Shown in pieces: positions 1-6,490 of a stretch of 11,121 nucleotides of DNA. Source of the DNA: Candidatus Onthomorpha intestinigallinarum. GTDB lineage: Bacteria; Bacteroidota; Bacteroidia; Bacteroidales; P3. Both the position numbers and the translations under genes were made by a program. The notes under the pieces were generated by a model. That model was given only the letters and a program-made list of their open reading frames with translations. It had not been told where the DNA came from and did not search any database. The stretch spans positions 1-11,121 of the forward strand of contig DXGG01000050.1 of NCBI GenBank assembly GCA_019114015.1, in the 5' to 3' direction. The stretch's first letter is position 1; the number at the start of each line of letters is the position of its first letter.

Positions 1-257
1 GTTCTGTACTGATAACCTGCCGTGAATCCTATGCCGAAAGGTGTGGTATTGGAATAATACTCCGTTATTACGGGTGTGGAATAGGCATTCAACAGAATCA
101 AATGTTCGGGTATGTTTTTACGCCACTTTCCCACTCTCCAGTCAACGTCAGAGAGTGCCTGGCTTTCTTTATTGCTGTTGTTCACTGTTATATCTTCTCC
201 TGCGAAAACAAAGGAGGCGGTTAAAAAAGCGAGTGTAAAACCGATAAAATTCTTCAT
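1..257 (-). CDS. Exported protein of unknown function, N-terminal part (cut by window edge)
   Basis: The minus strand is open from an ATG at 257-255 to the left edge, giving 85 complete codons without a stop. The product begins with a classical Sec signal peptide: MKN, then a hydrophobic core (about residues 4-17), ending in a likely SFVFA|GED cleavage site near residue 19. The mature part is polar, with a Trp/Lys/Arg patch (DWRVGKWRKN) around residues 40-48. The last visible residues (TPFGIGFTAGYQYR) alternate Gly and aromatic residues as in an outer-membrane beta-strand. I infer a periplasmic or outer-membrane beta-barrel protein; the family cannot be named from this fragment. A well-matched Bacteroides-type promoter lies 40 bases upstream and supports both strand and start. 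The start has no Shine-Dalgarno sequence, which is normal for the phylum. Confidence 0.72.
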   Translation of the reverse strand, partial: MKNFIGFTLAFLTASFVFAGEDITVNNSNKESQALSDVDWRVGKWRKNIPEHLILLNAYSTPVITEYYSNTTPFGIGFTAGYQYR

Positions 258-296
258 AACTGTTAATATTATTTGCGTTAAACAGATTCCGAGCGT

Positions 297-327
297 CAAA
301 ATTACAAATAAATATTACATCGGCAAA
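297..327 (-). promoter_or_regulatory. Bacteroides-type promoter for the left-edge exported-protein gene
   Basis: Read on the minus strand, TTTG (327-324) is followed after exactly 19 bases by TAATTTTG (304-297). This matches the Bacteroides primary sigma consensus TTTG-N19-21-TAnnTTTG in every fixed position. The predicted RNA start is about 30 bases before the ATG at 257. An almost pure A tract on this strand (344-329, interrupted once) lies directly upstream of the -33 box and may act like an UP element. Confidence 0.7.
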
Positions 328-356
328 GTTTTTCTTTTTTTTTGTAGCGGGCAAAG

Positions 357-387
357 TGGTGAAACCGACATTTTTGTTTTACCTTTG
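357..387 (+). promoter_or_regulatory. Promoter for the fabK-glycogen fusion unit
   Basis: TACCTTTG at 380-387 fits the Bacteroides -7 consensus TAnnTTTG exactly. The -33 position (around 357-360, TGGT) is poor. RNA would start about 6-8 bases after the -7 box, leaving a leader of some 20 bases before the ATG at 416. The box lies inside the longer possible reading frame that opens at 356, which argues that 356 is not the real start. Confidence 0.55.
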
Positions 388-415
388 TGCGGACAATTCA
401 AACATACGAAATGAC

Positions 416-1360
416 ATGAAGACAAAAATCACGGAGCTTTTTTCGATAGATTATCCCGTTGTTTCGGGAGGTATGGTGTGGTGCAGTTCATGGCGTCTGG
501 CCTCGGCTGTAAGCAATCAGGGAGGTTTGGGACTGATAGGTGCCGGCTCGATGGACGAGCAGGTGTTGAGGGAGCACATACGTAAATGCAGGCAGGCCAC
601 AGACAAACCTTTCGGGGTGAATATTCCGTTGATGAGTCCGAACAGCGAAAAACATATAGAATGCGTCATAGAGGAAAAGGTTCCCGTGGTATTCACCTCT
701 GCGGGCAATCCGTCGCTATATACGAAACGATTGAAGGACAATGGAATAAAGGTTGTTCACGTTGTCGCCAACACAAAGTTTGCAAAGAAAGCGGAGGATG
801 CCATGTGCGATGCGGTGGTTGCCGAAGGCTTTGAGGCCGGAGGCCACAACGGCAAGGAGGAAACGACCACTCTGGTATTGGTTCACCAAATAGTGAGGAG
901 CGTGTCCATACCGGTCATAGCGGCAGGCGGAATAGCGAGCGGAGAACAAATGCTGGCGATGATGGCTTTGGGAGCCGAAGGCGTACAGATAGGTTCCATG
1001 TTTGCCGTAAGCAGGGAATCATCGGCCCACCCGGCATTCAAGCAGGCCGTTTTCTCATCCAAGGAAGGCGACACCATGCTTTTCTTCCGCAAGCTCTCGC
1101 CTACAAGACTTTTGAAAGGCAATTTCTTCGACATGGTTGCCATGGCCGAAAGCCGCGGTGCGACAAAAGAGGAACTGTTGGAACTGATAGGAAAAGGAAG
1201 AAGCCGAAAGGGAATATTTGAAGGGGACTTGCAGGAAGGGGAACTGGAGATAGGTCAGGCGGCTTCCCTTTTGAACGAAGAGAAAAGCGTCGAGGACATA
1301 TTCAAGGAACTGAAGGAAGGTTTTGAAAGAGCACAGAACAGAATAAAACAAATAGACTGA
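416..1360 (+). CDS. fabK: Enoyl-[acyl-carrier-protein] reductase II, FMN-dependent (FabK / nitronate monooxygenase family)
   Basis: FabK reduces trans-2-enoyl-ACP with NAD(P)H and FMN, the last step of each round of type II fatty-acid synthesis, in the cytosol. The 314-residue product has a TIM-barrel pattern like FabK: MKTKITELFSIDYP and SGGMVW at the N-terminus, GGLGLIGAG (36-44), DKPFGVNI (63-70), AEGFEAGGHNG (136-146), PVIAAGGIASG (166-176) and GAEGVQIGSMF (186-196). His144 stands where the catalytic His of pneumococcal FabK (about 324 residues) is found. The C-terminal stretch GELEIGQAASLL also matches FabK. Porphyromonas gingivalis is known to use FabK, so this fits Bacteroidales. The frame is open back to 356, but I place the start at 416 because the -7 promoter box lies at 380-387 and the family begins at MKTKITEL. 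The close relative nitronate monooxygenase (2-nitropropane dioxygenase) is the main alternative, and automatic annotation often uses that name. The next gene begins 5 bases after the stop, so the two are probably co-transcribed. Confidence 0.85.
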   Translation: MKTKITELFSIDYPVVSGGMVWCSSWRLASAVSNQGGLGLIGAGSMDEQVLREHIRKCRQATDKPFGVNIPLMSPNSEKHIECVIEEKVPVVFTSAGNPSLYTKRLKDNGIKVVHVVANTKFAKKAEDAMCDAVVAEGFEAGGHNGKEETTTLVLVHQIVRSVSIPVIAAGGIASGEQMLAMMALGAEGVQIGSMFAVSRESSAHPAFKQAVFSSKEGDTMLFFRKLSPTRLLKGNFFDMVAMAESRGATKEELLELIGKGRSRKGIFEGDLQEGELEIGQAASLLNEEKSVEDIFKELKEGFERAQNRIKQID

Positions 1361-1365
1361 TAGTT

Positions 1366-4300
1366 ATGATTTACGCAGATTACCTGTTTGAGACCAGTTG
1401 GGAGGTATGCAACAAGGTCGGAGGAATACATACCGTCGTTTCCACAAAGGCCAAAACACTTGTGGAAAAATTCAACAACAACTACATACTGATAGGTCCT
1501 GACATTTGCAAGGACAATGGGGCTAACCAGGAGTTCGAACAGGATGAATACATGTTCAAGTCCTGGAGGGAATACTCCAAATCCAAAGGATTGAAATTCA
1601 GGGTCGGCCGATGGAAGACGGAATCCGAACCCATAGTCATACTGGTTGACTTCACACAATATTTTTCCCAAAAGGACACGATTTTTTCCGACTTTTGGAA
1701 AGACTACGGTCTGGACAGTCTTACCGGAGCGTGGGATTACATAGAGCCTTGTCTTTTCGGATATGCGGCGGCCAGGGTAATAGAAAGCTATTATGAGTTT
1801 TACCTTGAACCCAAGGACAGGATAGTGGCCCAGTTTCACGAATGGATGACCGGCAGCGGCATACTGTATCTGAAAAAAAAGGTTCCGCAGATAGCAACGG
1901 CCTTCACCACTCACGCAACCGTGCTCGGACGCTGTCTTGCAGGCAACAACATGGCCTTTTACGACTCTCTGAAATATTTTGAAGCCGATGCGGTTGCAAA
2001 ACAATTCAATCTGAGGGCGAAGTATTCGCTGGAGAAACTCTCCGCACTGCATGCCGACGTGTTCACCACGGTAAGCGAGATAACCGACAGGGAATGCAGG
2101 CAGTTCTTCGGGAAGTCCGCAGACGTGATTACCCCTAACGGTTTTGAAAACAGCATAGTGCCAAAAGCGGACGAGTATGACAGACTGTCGTTTTTGTCAC
2201 GCAGGAAGATACTGTCCGTAATGCGTGCCCTTACATCAACGGAAATAGAGGAGGACGCTTTTCTTGTGATAAACAGCGGAAGATACGAATTTCACAACAA
2301 GGGTATCGATCTGTTCATACGTGCAATGGGTGAACTGAACAAAAGGAACATATCCCGACAGATTGTTGCCGTAATAGCCGTTCCTGCACATCATGTGGAC
2401 GCATACCAGTCTCTTTTGGAGTCAATGAACAACGAGCATTTCGAATCCCCTACCCCAAACCGCTACCTTACACATCATCTTTTCGACCCCGAACATGACC
2501 CTATTCTCAGAGCCATCGAGGAGTGCGGATTGAACAATTCGGCGGACGAAAAAGTCAAAATAGTGTTCATACCTTCCTATCTTGACGGTCGTGACGGTGT
2601 TGTGAATATCCCGTATTTCGATTTTCTTACCGCTTTCGACCTTTCTGTCTTTCCTTCCTATTACGAACCGTGGGGATATACCCCTATGGAGAGTCTGGCT
2701 TTCGGAGTGCCGACGGTAACCACCTCACTGGCAGGTTTCGGACGCTGGATAGAGCAGTTCAGTCCTGACCACGGCAAAGCGATAAGCGTAATAGAAAGGG
2801 ACGACAACAATACGGATGAAAGCATTGCAAAAATCGTAGAAACGATACAGTCACACCTCGAACTCGATGCAGAATACAGAAAAGCATTGAAAGAACAGGC
2901 CGCAAAGCTTTCAGATTCCGTGACATGGGAAAAACTGACAGACAATTACCATAAAGCCTATGAACACGCGCTTTCCCGGTCCGAATCCCGCAGGGAACAA
3001 TACAGTTCCAAGCAGGCGGTATCCAACAGATATACTGCCATGCCTTCATGGGGCGATAACCCGCAATGGAAAAAAATACTGATAAAACCGCACCTTCCTC
3101 AAAGGCTTTCCAAACTCCAAGCCCTGAGCCAGAATCTCTGGTGGACGTGGAACAACGATGCATATGAGCTTTTCAAGTCCATAGACGAAGAACGCTTCCT
3201 GCATTTCCAACGCAGTCCAATACATCTTCTGGAATCGCTGACTCAAAAGGAAATGGAGACACTATCCAATGACGAAACGTTTTTGCAGAAGCTGGATGCG
3301 GTAAGTGCCAAATTTGATTCCTATATGGAAAAAGCAAAGGAAAAACAAGACGGAATGGTGGCTTATTTCAGCATGGAGTTCGGAATACACGACACGTTGA
3401 AGATATTCTCCGGCGGATTGGGCATGCTGGCGGGCGACTACCTCAAACAGGCAAGCGACTCCAACAAAAACATGATAGGAATAGGCCTTCTGTACCGTAA
3501 CGGTTACTTTACGCAACAGATAACCAAGGAAGGGGAACAGATATCCGCCCAATTCCCACAGAAATTCTCCCATTTGCCCATACAGGCCGAAAGAGACGAG
3601 AACGGACAATGGCGTAAGGTCGGCATTTCTTTGCCGGGACGCATGATTTATGCCAAGATATGGCGATGCGATGTGGGAAGGGTTCCATTGTATCTTTTGG
3701 ATACAGACATCGAAAGCAATCAGGAGCAGGACAGAACGATAACATCCCAACTCTACGGAGGCAACTGGGAGGACAGACTCAAACAGGAAATACTGCTGGG
3801 CATAGGAGGAATAAGACTGATAGAACAGATGGGACTTCCGGTTGTGCTTTACCACAACAACGAAGGACATTCGGCTTTCTCAAGTCTGGAAAGGATGAAG
3901 AACTACATACAAAAGCAGGGTTATTCCTTTGCACAGGCCAAAGAGCTTGTGAGAAGCAGCACGCTGTTTACCACACATACTCCGGTGCCTGCCGGTCACG
4001 ACACTTTCTCCGAAGAACTGATGAGAGCCTATTTGGGACACTTTGCCGACTATCTGAACATTTCATGGGAGGAATTCATGTCTCTGGGTCGAGGAACAAA
4101 CGACACTCAATCCAAATTCTCGATGAGTGTCCTCGCACTGACCTTTTCCTTGCAGGCAAACGGCGTAAGCCGCATACACGCAAGGGTAAGCAGGGAGATG
4201 TTCGCCAGTCTGTACAAGGGATACCTGCCTTCCGAACTGCACATAGACCACGTGACAAACGGAGTGCACCACAAGACATGGACATCGGACCTATGGCAGA

Positions 4301-5583
4301 AATTCTATTTGGAAACCTTCGGGGCTGAATACCTTGAGGACGAGTCCAATCCAAAATACTGGCAACGCATATACACGGCGGATACCGAAAAGATATGGAA
4401 CATACACCTGCAAGAAAAACGCAACCTGATAGAAATGGTAAAACGCAGGCTGAAAGACGAGTTCACCTCAAGGGCCGAAGCTCCCAAACTGTACTTCGAC
4501 ACTGTCAACAAAATAAGCACTGAAAAGCTCACGGTGGGATTTGCACGCCGTTTCGCCACATACAAAAGGGCCAACCTTCTGTTCACCAATCTGGAACGTC
4601 TGGAACAGATAGTAAAGCAGGGAGTGCAGTTCTTCTTTGCTGGAAAGGCTCATCCTCAGGATAAGGCGGGAGCCGACCTTATAAAAAGGATAATAGAGGT
4701 ATCCAAGATGCCGCAGTTCGTCGGCAGCATCATCTTTTTGGAGAACTACGACATGTATCTTGCCAAACATCTCGTAAGAGGCGTGGACCTTTGGCTCAAT
4801 ACGCCTACGCGTCCGATGGAAGCCTCGGGAACAAGCGGCGAGAAGGCGGTGATGAACGGTGTTGTCAACTTCTCGGTCATGGACGGATGGTGGGCGGAAG
4901 GTTACAGACCGAATGCAGGTTGGGCTCTGCCCGAACAGGCAAGCTATCAGTCCGACGACTATCAGAACGCGCTGGATGCGGAGATGATTTACAACACTTT
5001 CGAAGAACAGATAATACCTTGTTACAATCATACCGATGCACGCGGCGTACACACGCTTTGGACAGAACAGATACAGAACACCATAGCCCAAATAGCACCG
5101 CATTACACCATGAAAAGACAACTGGACGAATACTATTCCAAGTTCTATGAAGGAATGTTCGCAAGAACGGAACTTCTCTCGAAGGACAACGCTTACCTTG
5201 CCCGTCAGTACGCAAGCTGGAAGCACAGGATAAAACGGCTGTGGAACACAATGGAACTTGTGGAGCTCAAGGTGCCGGACGCAGACAAGGGAGCAATAAA
5301 CATAGACGAGGAATTCAATGCAAGAATAACCCTTCTGCTCGGAGAGATAAAACCAGAAGACATAGGAATAGAAATGGTCATAGCCAACAAGGAAAACAAC
5401 CGCATAAACGACTACACCACCGTGGTGCCAATGCAACTCGTTTCATACGGCAACCAAAGGGCCGAATATGAAATAAGGCTCAAGGCTGCAATAGCAGGCG
5501 TACAAAACTACGCCTTCAGGATTTATCCTAAACATCCTCTGATGACCCATAGGACGGATTTCCCTCTGCTTAAATGGATATAG
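1366..5583 (+). CDS. glgP: Fusion of GT3 glycogen synthase and GT35 alpha-glucan phosphorylase
   Basis: This single 1405-residue frame joins two enzymes of glycogen metabolism. Residues 1 to about 550 resemble eukaryotic glycogen synthase (GT3, usually UDP-glucose dependent): FETSWEVCNKVGGIHTV (8-24), QFHEWM (156-161), FTTHATVLGR (180-189), TPNGFE (256-261), GRYEFHNKG (305-313) and the YYEPWGYTPMES block, whose Glu434 and Glu442 form the E-x7-E pair. A DUF3417 segment (about 575-655, NLWWTWN at 590-596) opens the phosphorylase half. That half has YFSMEFG (667-673), SGGLG (682-686), NEGHS (832-836), HTPVPAGHD (871-879), RRFATYKR (1061-1068) and the pyridoxal-phosphate site EASGTSGEKAVMNG with Lys1160. 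It would release glucose-1-phosphate from alpha-1,4-glucan. All landmarks I looked for in both halves are intact and no stop or frameshift separates them, so both are probably active. The arginine cluster that senses glucose-6-phosphate in eukaryotic synthases is not preserved. The start is 5 bases after fabK; an intrinsic terminator follows the stop. Confidence 0.93.
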   Translation: MIYADYLFETSWEVCNKVGGIHTVVSTKAKTLVEKFNNNYILIGPDICKDNGANQEFEQDEYMFKSWREYSKSKGLKFRVGRWKTESEPIVILVDFTQYFSQKDTIFSDFWKDYGLDSLTGAWDYIEPCLFGYAAARVIESYYEFYLEPKDRIVAQFHEWMTGSGILYLKKKVPQIATAFTTHATVLGRCLAGNNMAFYDSLKYFEADAVAKQFNLRAKYSLEKLSALHADVFTTVSEITDRECRQFFGKSADVITPNGFENSIVPKADEYDRLSFLSRRKILSVMRALTSTEIEEDAFLVINSGRYEFHNKGIDLFIRAMGELNKRNISRQIVAVIAVPAHHVDAYQSLLESMNNEHFESPTPNRYLTHHLFDPEHDPILRAIEECGLNNSADEKVKIVFIPSYLDGRDGVVNIPYFDFLTAFDLSVFPSYYEPWGYTPMESLAFGVPTVTTSLAGFGRWIEQFSPDHGKAISVIERDDNNTDESIAKIVETIQSHLELDAEYRKALKEQAAKLSDSVTWEKLTDNYHKAYEHALSRSESRREQYSSKQAVSNRYTAMPSWGDNPQWKKILIKPHLPQRLSKLQALSQNLWWTWNNDAYELFKSIDEERFLHFQRSPIHLLESLTQKEMETLSNDETFLQKLDAVSAKFDSYMEKAKEKQDGMVAYFSMEFGIHDTLKIFSGGLGMLAGDYLKQASDSNKNMIGIGLLYRNGYFTQQITKEGEQISAQFPQKFSHLPIQAERDENGQWRKVGISLPGRMIYAKIWRCDVGRVPLYLLDTDIESNQEQDRTITSQLYGGNWEDRLKQEILLGIGGIRLIEQMGLPVVLYHNNEGHSAFSSLERMKNYIQKQGYSFAQAKELVRSSTLFTTHTPVPAGHDTFSEELMRAYLGHFADYLNISWEEFMSLGRGTNDTQSKFSMSVLALTFSLQANGVSRIHARVSREMFASLYKGYLPSELHIDHVTNGVHHKTWTSDLWQKFYLETFGAEYLEDESNPKYWQRIYTADTEKIWNIHLQEKRNLIEMVKRRLKDEFTSRAEAPKLYFDTVNKISTEKLTVGFARRFATYKRANLLFTNLERLEQIVKQGVQFFFAGKAHPQDKAGADLIKRIIEVSKMPQFVGSIIFLENYDMYLAKHLVRGVDLWLNTPTRPMEASGTSGEKAVMNGVVNFSVMDGWWAEGYRPNAGWALPEQASYQSDDYQNALDAEMIYNTFEEQIIPCYNHTDARGVHTLWTEQIQNTIAQIAPHYTMKRQLDEYYSKFYEGMFARTELLSKDNAYLARQYASWKHRIKRLWNTMELVELKVPDADKGAINIDEEFNARITLLLGEIKPEDIGIEMVIANKENNRINDYTTVVPMQLVSYGNQRAEYEIRLKAAIAGVQNYAFRIYPKHPLMTHRTDFPLLKWI

Positions 5584-5600
5584 ATAACGGTGAAAAAGCG

Positions 5601-5637
5601 AAAAGGGGACGGAAATTCAAATTCCAGTCCCCTTTTT
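5601..5637 (+). terminator. Intrinsic terminator after the fabK-glycogen fusion unit
   Basis: AAAAGGGGAC (5601-5610) pairs perfectly with GTCCCCTTTT (5627-5636). An inner GGAA/TTCC stem (5611-5614 with 5622-5625) is separated from it by one bulged A, leaving a short A/T-rich loop. The right arm ends in a T run (5633-5637). It begins 17 bases after the stop codon of the fusion gene. The A run on the left side makes it symmetrical, but no minus-strand gene ends here. Confidence 0.85.
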
Positions 5638-5666
5638 CAGTGAATCGGCATTATTTTGTATCTTTG
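5635..5666 (+). promoter_or_regulatory. Promoter for the DUF62-family gene
   Basis: TATCTTTG at 5659-5666 matches TAnnTTTG exactly. TTTC at 5635-5638, 20 bases upstream, matches three of four -33 positions. The -33 box overlaps the T run of the preceding terminator. The expected leader before the ATG at 5702 is about 30 bases. Confidence 0.62.
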
Positions 5667-5701
5667 CGGATGAATTTTTACTTGAAAGGCATTCACCGAA
5701 C

Positions 5702-6484
5702 ATGCAGATAGTCACCTTGACAACCGATTGGGGATACCGCGACCAATACATTGGACAGGTCAAAGCCATGCTGTATTCGACCATAGACAACGTTAACGTG
5801 GTCGACATATCGCACAGCATAGAGCAATACAACCTTTCGGAGACGGCTTTCGTTGTCAAAAACGCCTGCATGAACTTTCCGGAAGGTACAATCCACATCA
5901 TAGACGTAGACAGCTACGAAGACATAAACAATGCTTTCATAGCGGTCAAATGCGACAAGCAGTATTTCATCTGCACCGACAACGGGGTTCCCTCGATAGT
6001 ATTCAGGGACAAGGAAGTGGAGATTGTGGAGATAAACCTTTTCAGCGAGTCAAATTTCTACACCTTTGCGGCATTGGATCTTTTCGTAAAGGTGGCCAAG
6101 AACATAGCCGAATCGCACACCTTGCAGCATGTGGGAATAGCCAAAGAGGATTTCGTCAAGAAGATTCCTCAGGTCTATCCGATAATAACGGAAGACTACA
6201 TAAGCGTTGAGGTCATCCACATAGACAAATACGGCAACGCCTTTCTGAACATCACGGACGAGGAGTTCTGTAGGATAAGGAACGGCAGGAAGTTCAGCAT
6301 CAGAATAGGCAAGGACATAAACATCACGCGTCTGTCTCAGTCCTATTCGGACGCAGGCAGCAAGGACGAAGCACTGCTCACCGTTTCCTCCATAGGCTAC
6401 CTGCAATTCGCGGTGCGGGAAGGCAATGCGGCACGCCTACGCAACCTAAAGGTAGGCTCCAACATAAGAATAGACCTCGGATAG
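5702..6484 (+). CDS. SAM hydroxide adenosyltransferase (DUF62) family protein with altered catalytic triad
   Basis: The 260-residue product has the two-domain plan of the DUF62 family, which includes the SAM-dependent fluorinase/chlorinase and the hydrolase that splits S-adenosylmethionine into adenosine and methionine with hydroxide. Visible landmarks are TLTTDWG (5-11), VVDISHSI (33-40), FPEGTIHII (59-67), YFICTDNG (88-95) and, in the C-terminal beta domain, DKYGNAFLNIT (175-185). Archaeal SAM hydrolases use an Asp-Arg-His triad. In my by-eye alignment Asp70 is kept, the Arg falls on Asn77 (VDSYEDINN in place of VDPGVGTER), and the His falls on Ala123 (TFAALDLF in place of TFHGRDIF). I therefore name the family but not the reaction; SAM or adenosine binding with different or no catalysis is possible. 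I recall other Bacteroidota members looking similar but cannot check. The gene has its own promoter and converges on the binding-protein gene with 3 bases between stops. It is not a recognisable part of any neighbouring pathway. Confidence 0.8.
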   Translation: MQIVTLTTDWGYRDQYIGQVKAMLYSTIDNVNVVDISHSIEQYNLSETAFVVKNACMNFPEGTIHIIDVDSYEDINNAFIAVKCDKQYFICTDNGVPSIVFRDKEVEIVEINLFSESNFYTFAALDLFVKVAKNIAESHTLQHVGIAKEDFVKKIPQVYPIITEDYISVEVIHIDKYGNAFLNITDEEFCRIRNGRKFSIRIGKDINITRLSQSYSDAGSKDEALLTVSSIGYLQFAVREGNAARLRNLKVGSNIRIDLG

Positions 6485-6490
6485 GGTCTA
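6471..6490. terminator. Small hairpin across the tail-to-tail gene junction (weak, possibly bidirectional terminator)
   Basis: TAGACC (6471-6476) and GGTCTA (6485-6490) form a perfect 6-bp inverted repeat with an 8-base interval that includes the plus-strand stop; the right arm holds the minus-strand stop. A seventh T-G wobble pair is possible. On the minus strand it is followed by the T-rich TTCTTATGTT; on the plus strand there is no T run. No better terminator is visible for either converging gene, but this one is weak. Confidence 0.3.

Noticed and set aside
112..414. Plus-strand open frame across the left promoter region
   Set aside because: It runs through two promoters and the T tract; the minus-strand frame 257-1 with its signal peptide explains the first part.
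356..415. In-frame N-terminal extension of fabK from an ATG at 356
   Set aside because: The predicted -7 box (380-387) would lie inside the coding part, and FabK proteins begin at the MKTKITEL-type sequence at 416.
4468..5436. Long minus-strand open frame (322 codons) inside the glycogen fusion, and another at 1255-2052
   Set aside because: Both lie opposite strongly conserved sense-strand domains, the translations are Cys/Tyr/His-rich and resemble no family, and neither has a promoter.
5702..6484. A true chlorinase or fluorinase
   Set aside because: No halometabolite genes are nearby, and the active-site positions match neither halogenases nor the canonical SAM hydrolases.
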